Origin: an uncultured Pseudomonadales bacterium
GTDB taxonomy: Bacteria; Pseudomonadota; Gammaproteobacteria; Pseudomonadales; Azotimanducaceae
Assembly: GCA_958296405.1 (NCBI GenBank)
Contig: OY282519.1
Coordinates: 1,162,132 to 1,226,131, forward strand
Direction of reading: 5' to 3'
Length of the DNA stretch: 64,000 nt
In this document: positions 31,101 through 33,709 of the stretch, piece by piece
Numbering within the stretch: the first letter of the stretch is position 1
Layout: each line of letters opens with the position of its first letter
The notes under the pieces: generated by a model
The model's database searches: none
Told to the model about the DNA's origin: nothing
What the model saw: only the letters and a program-made list of their open reading frames with translations
Translations under genes and position numbers: made by a program

Positions 31101-31205
31101 CTGGACCGCCGGGAACGCTGGGGCGAGCCGCCCGAGCATGGCGTCTTGCTGAAGTTCAGCGACGGCTTGGGGGGCGCGGCCCCCGCGGCGTCGCCCTCGA
31201 ATTGA
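4131..31205 (+). CDS. Giant Calx-beta repeat autotransporter-type surface protein
   Basis: A 9,024-residue protein, likely a cell-surface or released adhesin. Residues 1-30 form a signal peptide (MKRWIACRRP, hydrophobic core, cleavage near VAAQ), which is why ATG 4131 is preferred to GTG 4017. About 70 Calx-beta-like units of roughly 114 residues follow, many ending in Asp-rich TITDDDA/TITDNDA linkers of the kind that bind calcium between domains. Unit types alternate: LSIDSPSVTEGDSGS, SITLTVDDSSVAEGDGATTI, TYNPTALTVTEEGP and SLSLSPASVSENGG. Putative Ig (He_PIG-like) domains lie near residues 2440-2544 and 8302-8394. One divergent Calx-beta unit, a Gly/Pro/Ala-rich linker and an autotransporter-type beta-barrel (about 8637-9010; starts WTLWGRGSRSRF, ends VLLKFS) finish the protein, with a short tail after the last strand. 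I see only one Cys in the passenger. Export by the barrel (type V) is inferred; the binding target is unknown. Confidence 0.85.
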   Translation: MKRWIACRRPSLVSLLLLVFAAAAPNVAAQTPTLSIDSPSVTEGNSGSTNLTYTVTLSAASSQQVTVGYADAGTGTATSGTDYTAITGGTLTFAAGTTSQTFNVSVTGDVLDESNETVVATLSNAVNATIATATGTGTITDDDATPSITLTVDDSSVAEGDGATTITVTATVDGATRFGAATTVTVSVAGSGTASAVDFAAVTDFDITIAAGATSDTGTFTLTPTNDAVDETNETITVSGASGSLTVNSATITLTDDDTPGVTYNPTALTVTEEGPGKSFTVVLNSQPPGTVWIGFTPESGILVGGDTTPPYNISFGRASWNTPKTVSVRALADSDIRDETKAIKVVVAQYPGANVAASANQTAVTVTVIDNDKPAASLSLSPASVSENGGAATVTATLDKVSTAATTITVSAAAGTGADASDFTLSSANTLTIAAGETTSTGTVTVTAVNNALDEPDKSVTVSGSASNSAGVAQPSNQTLTITDDDSAPTLSINSPSVTEGDSGSKNLTFTVTLSAASGQQVTVDYADATTGTATSGTDYTAITGGTLTFPAGTTSQTFNVSVTGDTDQETNETVAVTLSDAANATIATATGTGTITDDDTPPSISIDSPSVTEGDSGSTNLTFTVTLSMASSRQVTVDWAEGTGGTATSGTDYTAITGGTLTFTAGTTSQTFDVSVTGDTDIEANETVVVTLSDAANATIATATGTGTITDDDSPSITLTVDDSSVAEGDGATTITVTATVDGATRFGAATTVTVSVAGSGATGAVDFAAVSDFDITIAAGAASDTGTFTLTPTDDAVDETNETITVSGASGSLTVNSATITLTDDDTAGVTFSPATLTLTEEGASQKFTMVLDSEPTGLVYVTFHPDPGISVVGAVAPATYHWGSLNSSNWDTGITARELTVAALADSNMQDETRYIKYSMSGYGAFDAPFSNPRNGVKVTVEDNDKPVVSLSLSPASVSENGGATTVTATLNRAVTAATTITVSAAAGTGADSSDFTLSAATTLTIAAGETTSTGTVTVTAVNNALDEPDKSVTVSGTVSHNGVTRPAAKTLTIADDDPAPALSIDSPSVTEGDSGSKNLTFTVTLSAASGKQVTVDWARAAGGGTATSGTDYTAITGGTLTFPAETTSQTFDVSVTGDTDDESNETVVVFISSAANATIATRTGTGTIIDDDGAPALSINSPGVTEGDSGSKNLTFTVTLSPASSQQVTVAYADAETGTATSGTDYTAIAGGTLTFAAGTTSQTFDVAVTGDTIDESNETVVVTLSGASGATIATATGTGMITDNDTTPTLSINSPTVTEGDSGSKNLTFTVTLSPASSQQVTVAYADAATGTATSGTDYTAIRPGRLTFAAGETSKTFDVSVTGDTTAELNETVVLLLGRPTNAVISSTAGRGTGTITDNDATPTAITLTVDDNNVAESDGALTITVTATVDGATQFGAATTVTVSVAGSGAVGAVDFAAVSDFDIEIPAGAASQTGTFTLTLTDDAVDEVDETITVSGVSGSLTVNSATINLTDNDATPSLSINSLSVTEGDSGSKDLTFTVTLSATSSRPVTVDYADADTGAATSGADYTALTAGTLTFPAGTTSQTIDVTVTGDVLDELNETIVVTLSNARNATLATATGTVTIIDNDGAPTLSIDSPSVTEGDSGSKNLTFTVTLDAASGRQVTVAYADAGTGTATGTGTDYTALTAGVLTFPAGTTSRTFNVAVRGDTTDELDETVVVILRNPTNAMIATGAGTGTGTITDNDDPPTLSIDSPSVTEGDSGAKNLTFTVSLSVASGLQVTVNWAEGTGGTATSGTDYTAITGGALTFAVGTTSQTFNVAVTGDVLDESDETVIATLSGATNATIATGTGTGTITDNDALPTLSINSPSVMEGNSGSKNLTFTVTLSATSGRQVTVAWADAGTGTATSGTDYTAITGGTLTFAVGTTSQTFNVSVTGDTTAESNETVAVALSGATNATLATATGTGTIAGDDTAGVTYSPTALTVTEQGPSQSFTVVLNAQPPGTVWVGFTPESGLVVGEDLTPPYNITFNQVNWNTPKTVSVRALADSNSQNETRRIKVVVAQYPGANVPGSANQTAVTVTVIDDDKPAVSLSLSPSSVSENGGVATVTATLDEAVSVATTITVAATAGTGADASDFTLSAANTLTIAAGETTSTGTVTVTAVNNALDEPDKRVTVSGTVSHNGVMQPADQTLTITDDDPPPTLSIDSPSVTEGDSGSKNLTFTATLSLASGRQVTVNWAADAGGTATSGTDYAPITGGALTFAAGTTSQTFNVSVTGDTRDEANETVVVSLSNPTNAAISSTAGTGTGTITDDDATPTLSIDSPSVMEGDVGPRDLTFTVRLSAASGRQVTVDWAAGTGTATSGTDYTAITGGTLTFAVGATTQTFNVSVTGDTLDESNETVAVLLSNSTNATISRRTGTGTIIDDDTAGVAKIPSFGSLVGPALRYQIHRSNISFSLPAATGGVGALTYALAATPALPAGLNYAAPAAGAAHGGIISGLPRRVAPRRAYTLTATDAGGNAAELAFTVVVNAAPGVTLAVANGSIPELGGFTTVTATLSHPSSAATTITVIPVAGAYTVGSDATIVIPAGDRTNAADTASITAVDDAIDNLSNRAVTVRGLASNAQGVMGVTGAALTLTDNEATPTVTLFTNPWLIAEGGSATVTATLNHASSETVTLTVSASASVNTAARDFTLSSARTLTIPAGSRNSTGVVTIATRHVTTDSLIRGVNVEATVSGASRVANPAGITMPVIDNDGASTVTLSLSDSSIPENGGTTTVSATLDRASSVATTITITGSGAYTAGSDATIVIPAGQTQNSGDTATVVAVDNDTDSPNRSVQVTAQARYTLSADTLSLITRLASGEWSARVRIRNNVATGNHLYGLDVNGATLILEDDDATPRLALTAADSSISENNGRTTIRATLNRPSSAATTVSMSVFGPSTTASAGDYTLPADTMLTIAAGRTTSADAVTVVATDNAMDQPDRRLVLQAVNPQNSHAIGQFSGVPLAITDDDDAPTVRLALADSSISENGGTTTVTAALSHPSSQATTITVAGVSGFYTVGADTTIVIPARSMTNATDTVSITAVDNTIDDPGNRRTTVTGSASNTQGVGSVTGAALTLIDDDVSLSINSPSVAEGDSGSKNLTFTVSLNEASDRQVTVAYADAGTGTATSGADYTALTAGTLTFAAGDTSQTFNVAVTGDVLAESNETVVVTLSSPTNAAIATATGTGTITDDDATPTLSISSPSVTEGDSGSTNLTFTVTLNAASGKQVTVQYADAGTGTANSGADYTGIAGGTLTFATGTTSQTFTVAVTGDTLAESNETVVVTLSSPTNATIATGTGTGTITDDDSAPTLSIDSPSVTEGDSGTTNLTFTVTLSAASGQPVTVAYADAGTGTATSGTDYTAITGGTLTFATGATSQTFDVSVTGDTLDEANETVAVTLSAPTNATIATASGTGTITDNDAAPTLSIDSPSVTEGDSGTTNLEFTATLSAASGQQVTVAYADAGTGTATSGTDYTAITAGTLTFAAGTTSQTFNVAVTGDALDESNETVVVTLSTPTNATIATASGTGTITDNDATPSLSVNSPSVTEGDSGTTNLTFTVTLSAASGQQVTVAYADAGTGTATSGTDYTAITAGTLTFPAGTTSQTFDVAVTGDALDEANETVVATLSSPTNATIATGTGTGTITDDDATPSLSINSPSVTEGDSGTATLTFTVSLNEASGRQVTVAYADAGTGTATSGTDYTAITAGTLTFAAGTTSQTFDVAVTGDALDESNETVVVTLSTPTNATIATASGTGTITDNDATPSLSVNSPSVTEGDSGTTNLTFTVTLSAASGQQVTVAYADAGTGTATSGTDYTAITAGTLTFPAGTTSQTFDVAVTGDALDEANETVVATLSSPTNATIATGTGTGTITDDDATPSLSINSPSVTEGDSGTATLTFTVSLNEASGRQVTVAYADAGTGTATSGTDYTAITAGTLTFAAGTTSQTFDVAVTGDALDESNETVVVTLSTPTNATIATANGTGTITDNDATPSLSVNSPSVTEGDSGTTNLTFTVTLSAASGQQVTVAYADAGTGTATSGTDYTAITGGTLTFTAGTTSQTFDVAVTSDTLDEANETVIATLSGAANATISTANGTGTITDDDDAPTLSINSPSVTEGDSAATNLTFTATLSAASGKQVTVQYADAGTGTATSGTDYTALTGGTLTFAAGTTSQTFDVAVTGDTLDEANETVVVTLSAPTNATILTATGTGTITDDDDAPTLSINSLSVTEGDSGSKNLTFTVTLSAASGKQVTVQYADAGTGTATSAADYTAITAATLTFAAGTTSQTFNVAVTGDVLAESNETVVVTLSSPTNATILTASGTGTITDNDATPTALTLTVDESSVGEGDGPTTITVTATVDGATRFVDATTVTVSVAGSGTATAVDFAAVTDFDIEIGAGTASQTGTFTLTPTDDTEDEADETVTVSGASGSLTVNSATLSLTDDDATPSLSINSPSVTEGNSGTTTLTFTVTLSAASGQQVTVDYADAGTGTATSGTDYTAITGGTLTFTAGTTSQTFDVAVTGDTLDEASETVIATLSNAANATISTATGTGTITDNDATPTLSIDSPSVTEGASGSTATLTFTVTLSAASGQQVTVAYADAGTGTATSGTDYTAITSDTLTFTAGTTSQTFDVSVTGDTLDETNETVVVSLSSPTNATVSTGTGTGTITDDDATPTLSIDSPSVTEGDSGSTNLTFTVTLSAASGQQVTVAYADAGTGTATSGTDYTTITAGTLTFTAGTTSQTFDVAVTGDALDEANETVIATLSNAANATISTATGTGTITDDDGAPSLSIDSPSVTEGDSGTATLTFTVTLSAASGQQVTVAYADAGTGTATSGTDYTVITGGTLTFAAGTTSQTFDVAVTGDTLDEANETVIATLSNVANATISTATGTGTITDDDATPTLSIDSPSVTEGASGSTATLTFTATLSAASGQSVTVAYADAGTGTATSGTDYTAITGGTLTFAAGTTSQTFDVSVTGDALDEANETILVSLSSPTNAAVSNTAGTGTGTITDDDATPSITLTVDDSSVAEGDGATLITVTAAVDGATRFGAATTVTVSVAGSGTASAVDFAAVSDFDITIAAGAASDTGSFTLTPTADTLDEADETITVSGISGSLTVNSATLSLTDDDGAPSLSIDSPSVAEGDSGSKNLTFTVTLSPASGQQVTVAYADAGTGTATSGTDYTAITAGTLTFAAGTTSQTFDVSVTGDALDEADETVIATLSNAANATISTATGTGTITDNDATPTLSIDSPSVTEGASGSTATLTFTVTLSAASGQSVTVAYADAGTGTATSGTDYTAITGDTLTFTAGTTSQTFDVSVTGDALDEANETILVSLSSPTNAAVSNTAGTGTGTITDDDATPSITLTVDDSSVAEGDGATLITVTATVDGTTRFGAATTVTVSVAGSGTASAVDFAAVSDFDITIAAGAASDTGSFTLTPTADTLDEADETVTVSGISGSLTVNSATLSLTDDDGAPSLSIDSPSVAEGDSGSKTLTFTVTLSAASGQQVTVAYADAGTGTATSGTDYTAITAGTLTFAAGTTSQTFDVSVTGDALDEANETVIATLSSPTNATVSSTAGTGTGTITDDDATPSITLTVDDGSVAEGDGATLITVTATVDGTTRFGAATTVTVSVAGSGTAEAVDFAAVTDFDITIAAGAASDTGSFTLTPTADTLDEADETITVSGVSGSLTVNSATISLTDDDGAPSLSINSPSVTEGDSGTATLTFTATLSVASGQQVTVAYADAGTGTATSGTDYTAITGGTLTFAAGTTSQTFDVAVTGDTLDEANETVIATLSNAANATISTATGTGTITDDDATPTLSIDSPSVTEGDSGTATLTFTATLSAASGQEVTVDYADAGTGTATPGTDYTAITAGTLTFAAGTTSQTFDVAVTGDTLDEADETVIATLSNAANATISTATGTGTITDDDATPTLSIDSPSVTESDSGTATLTFTVTLSAASGRQVTVAYADAGTGTATSGTDYTAIAGGTLTFPAGTTSQTFDVAVTGDTTNEANETVVATLSSATNATISTATGTGTITDNDATPTAITLTVDDGSVAEGDGATTITVTATVDGTTRFGAATTVTVSVAGSGATGAVDFAAVADFDITIAAGAASDTGTFTLTPTADTLDEADETVTVSGTSGSLTVNSATLSLTDDDGAPSLSIDSPSVTEGDSGTATLTFTVTLSPASGQEVTVDYADAGTGTATSGTDYTAITAGTLTFTAGTTSQTFDVSVTGDALDEANETVVAALSSPTNATVSSTAGAGTGTITDDDATPSITLTVDDGSVAEGDGATLITVTAAVDGATRFGAATTVTVSVAGSGTASAVDFAAVTDFDITIAAGAASDTGSFTLTPTADTLDEADETITVSGVSGSLTVNSATISLTDDDGAPSLSIDSPSVTEGDSGTANLTFTVTLSAASGQQVTVDYADAGTGTATSGTDYTAITGGTLTFTAGTTSQTFDVAVTGDTLDEANETVIATLSNAANATISTATGTGTITDDDDAPSLSVNSPSVTEGDSGSTTLTFTATLSAASGQQVTVAYADAGTGTATGAGTDYTAITGGTLTFAAGTTSQTFDVAVTGDTLDEANETVVVTLSGATNATISTATGTGTITDDDGAPTLSINSPSVTEGNSGTTTLTFTVTLSAASGQQVTVAYADAGTGTATSGTDYTAITAGTLTFTAGTTSQTFDVAVTGDVLDESNETVVVTLSNAGNATIATASGTGTITDNDATPTAITLTVDDGSVAEGDGATTITVTAAVDGATRFASATTVTVSVAGGGAATAVDFAAVPNFDITIAAGAASGAGTFTLTPTADTLDEADETVTVSGVSGSLTVNSATLSLTDDDGAPSLSIDSPSVTEGDSGTTNLTFTVTLSPASGQEVTVAYADAGTGTATSGTDYTAVTGGTLTFAAGTTSQTFDVAVTGDVLDEANETVLVTLSNAANATISTATGTGTITDNDATPSITLTVDDGSVGEDDGATTITVTAAVDGATRFAAATTVTVSVAGGGAATAVDFAAVTDFDIEIAAGAASGAGTFTLTPTDDALDEADETVTVSGVSGSLTVNSATLSLTDDDGAPSLSIDSPSVTEGDSGTTTLTFTVTLSAASGQQVTVAYADAGTGTATSGTDYTAITGGTLTFAAGTTSQTFDVAVTGDALDEANETVAVTLSGATNATIATATGTGTITDNDATPTLSVNSPSVTEGDSGTATLTFTVTLSAASGRQVTVAYADAGSGTATSGTDYAAITGGTLTFTAGTTSQTFDVAVTGDVLDEANETVVAALSTPTNATVSSTAGAGTGTITDDDGAPSLSINSPSVTEGDSGSTNLTFTVTLSAASGQEVTVDYAGATTGTATSGTDYTAITGDTLTFAAGDTSKTFDVAVLGDALDEANETVVVSLSNATNATISTASGTGTITDDDATPSITLTVDESSVAEGDGATTITVTATVDGTTRFGAATTVTVSVAGSGTATAVDFATVTDFDITIAAGVASQTGTFTLTPTDDAEDETDETVTVSGVSGSLTVNSATISLTDNDGAPTLSINSPSMAEGDSGSTNLTFTVTLSPASAQQVTVNYADAGAGTATSGTDYTAITTGTLTFAAGTTSQTFNVSVNGDALDEANETVVVSLSAPTNATVSNTAGDGTGTITDDDDAPTLSINSPSVTEGASGSTATLTFTATLSAPSGRQVTVAYADAGTGTATSGTDYMAITGGTLTFAAGDTSRPFNVSVTGDVLDEADETVVVTLGSPTNATIATGTGTGTIADDDDAPSLSINSPRVAEGHSGTTTLTFTVRLSAASGRQVTVDCVATGTGTAMSGTDYTVLTSGALTFAAGTTSQIFNVAVTGDTLVESDETVVVTLGNPTNATIATGTGTGTITDDDGAPSLSVDSPRVAEGDGGSTPLTFTVTLSAASGQQVTVAYADAGTGTATSGTDYVAIIGGTLTFAAGETSKSFTVSVTGDFLEEADETVVVALSNAGNAAIGTATGTGTIWDDDDGGGRGVAPTLSIDSPRVAEGDSGSTDLTFTVTLSASRGRQVTVDWADAGTGTATPGTDYAAFAGGTLTFAAGETSKSFTASVTGDVLDEADEAVVVTLSSPTNATISTATGTGTIADDDAAPSLSIDSPRVSEGDGGSTDLTFTVTLSAVSGKQVTVDWADAGTGTATPGTDYAAVAGGTLAFAAGTTSRTFDVSVTGDVLDEADEAVVAVLSRPANAVLGTARGVGTIIDDDDLAPSFGGGAAVPDQSWIRNWPIPALTLPAATGGDGALTYALAPALPAGLSFDAATRELSGTPTRAQAATEYSLTATDGDGDVAALSFTIEVTGPVVASIADAQAVEGEPVEFGIALSRPVPDGGSLLVVWRTADGTAVAPSDYAPPAGGRGELTIAAGQDAAVIAVRTADDGLAEGEEAFTVTLVSVGDAELGDAEAEGRIVDDDLARLRGEALQWSLAAFGRTVATEAVDAIGQRFRPGGAPRAEGSAAPPRSGSGAAGLGWATLAGGLDALPRAGGGVAPGARQGFPPNGAAAGLPNGPGGLSGPERSPLGEFLSQVAFESRLGAKGEDAGDGGRWTLWGRGSRSRFSSGSGAGLTLDGEVDTGYLGADARLFEGGPLLGVALSHSVGELGYQASGGLSRARVEVDLSSVLPYGHWAVNDCVSLWALLGIGWGKATLADGFEQASADTAMRMAAFGSRGKLVPWRGLELALKADAFVVGMEGSAAVGAAAAMPDVDADARRLRVMVEGSRGWQPSARQSLELSLEFGGRWDGGDADAGMGAELGGGLAYRHAGWGLGVEARGRRLLGHAESAFEEWGASVSVALDPGEEGVGASLSLSPVWGEASSGVENMWRSERLLGAGLGGQAERAGRGGWRPGRLRMELGYGFETRGPSLLRLYGGLEEDGPGSRSWRLGGGMKGGRLDWSLELDRRERWGEPPEHGVLLKFSDGLGGAAPAASPSN
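14921..16288 (+). repeat. 684-bp two-unit block duplicated in tandem, third copy partial
   Basis: Two consecutive 684-bp copies (14921-15604 and 15605-16288) appear identical except for one base (AGC in the first copy, AAC in the second, near 16242). Each contains one SVNSPSV-TTNL unit and one SINSPSV-TATL unit. A third copy begins at 16289 and stays the same for about 140 bp before diverging. This is a very recent duplication or gene-conversion event. Confidence 0.85.
19022..21097 (+). repeat. 1,038-bp three-unit block duplicated in tandem
   Basis: A three-unit module (TEGASGSTATL unit, SITLTVDDSSV unit, AEGDSGSK unit; 345+351+342 bp) occurs at 19022-20059 and again at 20060-21097 with few differences. 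Matching points 19034/20072 and 19371/20409 are both 1,038 bp apart. The same alternation of unit types recurs less precisely to about 26 kb, so the array has a higher-order period. Confidence 0.8.
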
Positions 31206-31239
31206 GCTTGCGGCTTGAACAGCCTGCGTTTATTGAGCA

Positions 31240-32166
31240 GCACCGACGCCGTGCCTTTGAAGCCCCTGCGCACCGTTACCGCCGCGCCGCGAAGCGGCGG
31301 TTGAAGTCCGCCATGAACTCCGGCAGGCATGTGCATTCGCCGCCTCCATGCCGTCGGTCCCCCGCATCCGCATCTCCTTCACCCGTCGGCCCTGCAGCGT
31401 CCGGTTCGCCCATTCCATGCCCCCCCCCTCGCCTGTGGCGCGCTCGCGTGGATCGGTTCGATGTCCAGCGTCCCGAGCGCCCGCATGAACTGCGGCGTCG
31501 CGTCCTCGCCGTACTTCCGGTTCACTCGGAACACGCCGTGGCAGACCGAGCGCAGCGCCGCCGGCCGCGCGCCGCCAAGTGCCCCCGCAGCGTCTCCATA
31601 TGCGCTTCCGTCATCTCCGCCTGGAAGAACCACCGGCTCGTCGCGTTGCCGATGAACACGATCAGCGCGCGTCGCGGCCTCCGCCCTTCGAACCGGTCGC
31701 GCAGCGAACCGTCCACCTGCGCCAACTCCCCGACCCGCGCGCGGCGCGGCCGGCTCTGGTGGACCCGCGCCTTCCGCCGCCGCTTCGGACGCCACAGTCC
31801 ATCCTCTGCCATTCACTTCCTCAGCGGCTCCCGCGACGGTGCCAAGCCGTGCTCCTCAGACAGCTTCTCCGCCGCGGGCATCGGCCCGAAGTCCGCCCAG
31901 CGCTCCCGGTCGCGGCGCTTCCTCTCCGAACGCCCCGTTCGAGGGTGCGCCGCGGCGCTTGGACGTCATCCCCGCCTCGCCAGACGCTGTTCTGGTTCAG
32001 ACGCTTCACCTGCCTCGCGCTCAAGCCTAGGCTCCGCGGCCTCCCGCCGCTTCAGTCGCTTCTCCAACGCCGCTCGCATCATCGCCGCCCGGCGGCCTTC
32101 CTTCACCGTCACCAACGCCCCCCTCCGCAACCAACCGGCACTCTCCCACCCAGCGAGAAGGGGCAC
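31240..32166 (-). pseudogene. Degraded ISNCY-type transposase
   Basis: Pieces of one transposase are spread over several minus-strand frames. From the 5' side: a HTH region (ALEKRLKRREAAE, then SARQVKRL in another frame near 32000), the catalytic core start (GELAQVDGSLRDRFEGR, then ALIVFIGNATSRW, 31812-31522), HGVFRVNRKYGEDATPQF in a third frame, and WANRTLQGRRVKEMRMRG near 31400. Order and motifs match ISNCY/ISKpn-like DDE transposases as I recall them. At least three frameshifts are needed, and the second catalytic Asp (expected D-DATS) reads GNATS, so the gene is dead. It starts about 35 bp after the giant gene's stop; the left IS end is not found here. Confidence 0.75.
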
Positions 32167-32182
32167 CTGAAAGTTTCAGGAA

Positions 32183-32210
32183 GGGGGACATTCCGACTTT
32201 TGCGCTAACA
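32183..32210 (-). mobile_element. IS terminus-like sequence, right side of giant gene
   Basis: GGGGGACATTCCGACTTTTG followed by CGCTAACA sits just outside the 5' end of the degraded transposase, where an IS end is expected. It matches the terminus at 36141-36165 (GGGACATTACGACTTTGC) and, inverted, the sequence at 3646-3675. Confidence 0.6.
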
Positions 32211-32318
32211 GCCTGTGCGCTTGGCTGCCACGGCTTGGGACGACGCCAGTGGGCATGGATGCCGGCCAATCCGCGCCGCCGACATTCCCCAGGCGCTGCG
32301 GGGAACGCTCCTGCTGCG

Positions 32319-33119
32319 CTACGGCTCCACGAGGTGCAGCGAATAGGCGAGGGCGACGCCGGTCAAGAAGGACACGCTGAGCTTGCCGCGGTCGTGGCCG
32401 TGGAAGTGGATTTCGGGCAGCAGATCGCTCAACGAAATGCACAGGAACGCTCCGGCCGAGAAGGCGAGCGCCCGGCCCACGATGAACTCGCTGCCCGGCG
32501 TCACCAAGCCCACGCCCCAATACGCCAGCGCGGCCGCGGCGGGGCACAGCGCCGCGAAGCCGATGTTGATGGCCATCCGCGTCCGGCGGCCTAGGCGCGC
32601 GCTGCGCATCGTCGCCGCGATGGAGAGCGCGTCCAGCGGTTTATGCAGCGCGATGGCGAGGAACACCCCGGCGCCGAGCAGGGCGGTGCCGCCGTAGGCG
32701 CCGCCCACTGCGCGCACGCTGGCGCCGAGCGCCATGCCTTCCACCGCGGTGTGCAGCCCCAAGCCGAGCGCGATGCCGAGCCAGCGCGGCGCGGCGCCGC
32801 GGCCATCCCCGTGCCCCTGCGCCTCGTTGCTGAAGTCGTGCTGATGGAATTGGAAGACGCGCAGCAACAGCACGAGGAAGATGACGCCCAGCATCGCCCA
32901 CCAGAGCGCTGTCTCGAAGGCGTTTTCTTCGGCGAACAAGGCCACGCTGTGTGGCAGCAGATGGTAGAGGGCGATGCCGAGGATGAGGCCGGCCACGAGG
33001 CTCATCGAGGCCTGCAGGCGGGTGTGGGTGACTTGCAGCAGAGAAGGCAGCCAGCCGCCGAGCAGCGACAGGGCGACCAAGGCCGCCGCGTAGACGGCCA
33101 GCAGCGAAAGGGGATCCAT
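32319..33119 (-). CDS. ZIP-family divalent metal transporter
   Basis: A 266-residue inner-membrane protein with about eight hydrophobic segments, of the ZIP (SLC39/ZupT-like) family that imports zinc or other divalent metals. The characteristic metal-site helices are visible: LGLHTAVEGMALGA (helix IV, H-x3-E-G) and ALHKPLDALSIAA (helix V, H-K-x2-D). A His-rich loop (FQFHQHDF, GHGDGR) lies between the two halves and an IHFHGHDRG motif lies near the C-terminus. I chose ATG 33119 (MDPLSLL) over a TTG nine codons earlier because the first membrane helix starts immediately after it. No metal-responsive operator could be recognised upstream, where an integrase remnant lies. Specificity cannot be read from the sequence. 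Confidence 0.88.
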   Translation of the reverse strand: MDPLSLLAVYAAALVALSLLGGWLPSLLQVTHTRLQASMSLVAGLILGIALYHLLPHSVALFAEENAFETALWWAMLGVIFLVLLLRVFQFHQHDFSNEAQGHGDGRGAAPRWLGIALGLGLHTAVEGMALGASVRAVGGAYGGTALLGAGVFLAIALHKPLDALSIAATMRSARLGRRTRMAINIGFAALCPAAAALAYWGVGLVTPGSEFIVGRALAFSAGAFLCISLSDLLPEIHFHGHDRGKLSVSFLTGVALAYSLHLVEP

Positions 33120-33204
33120 GCCGCGGCAGTCTAAGCGATGGGTCAAGCCGTTCTCGGGGAAAGCGGGACCCGGAGATGCGGCAGACGCGGAAGGGGAAGC
33201 AGTG

Positions 33205-33378
33205 GCGGCGGACAGGACCGAAGTGCCGCGGGAGGTGGTGGAGGCCGCGCTGGGGCACCAGTTGCCCGACGCCGTCGAAGCCGCCTACGCCGGCACCGAC
33301 CACTTCGAGCGGCGCAGGGCGCTCATGGACGCTTGGGCGGCCTACACTAGCGCCATGCCCGGCGAAGTGGCGGCAATC
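33205..33378 (+). pseudogene. C-terminal fragment of a phage-type tyrosine integrase
   Basis: The translated segment VPREVVEAALGHQLPDAVEA followed by AYAGTDHFERRRALMDAWAAY matches the conserved tail of P4/phage-type tyrosine recombinases, after the H-x-x-R motif and just past the catalytic Tyr region. Nothing of the catalytic core is present upstream, since the ZIP transporter lies there on the other strand. It is a remnant and marks a former integrated element whose site may lie nearby. The remaining 330 bp up to the caspase gene's stop show nothing I recognise. Confidence 0.75.
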
Positions 33379-33709
33379 GGCGAATCGCGCACGAACAGCG
33401 GTTCAACCCCTAGCTGCACGGAAATCGCCTTGGCGGCCAAGCTAATGGACGACATCCCCGCCGGTGCCAAAGTGGCCATCCAACCGCTGGAGGAGGGGCA
33501 TTCGCGACTGCACCAAGCTCTTTGGATATGAGGATGGCTTTTCCATCCACTGCTGTCCCGTAACCTCGGAAGAAAGAAGGGCTTGGATTGCCCAGTGCTG
33601 TCGATGATCGTGTTCGAGAAGAATCAATTGGAACGCAGGCTGCTGTTGGATACTCGGCACCCGTAGCCCGGCCTTCGGCAGGCGTCACATATGGGCTGCG
33701 AGAACGAAC

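Noticed and set aside
27669-31139. Minus-strand open frame of about 1,156 codons opposite the 3' part of the giant gene
   Set aside because: Its composition (Arg, His, Pro, Ala) is that of an antisense shadow of GC-rich repeats; no domain, and the plus strand encodes a coherent repeat protein and barrel.
33410-33688. Minus-strand 92-codon frame
   Set aside because: No ribosome site, family or neighbour support; composition looks random.
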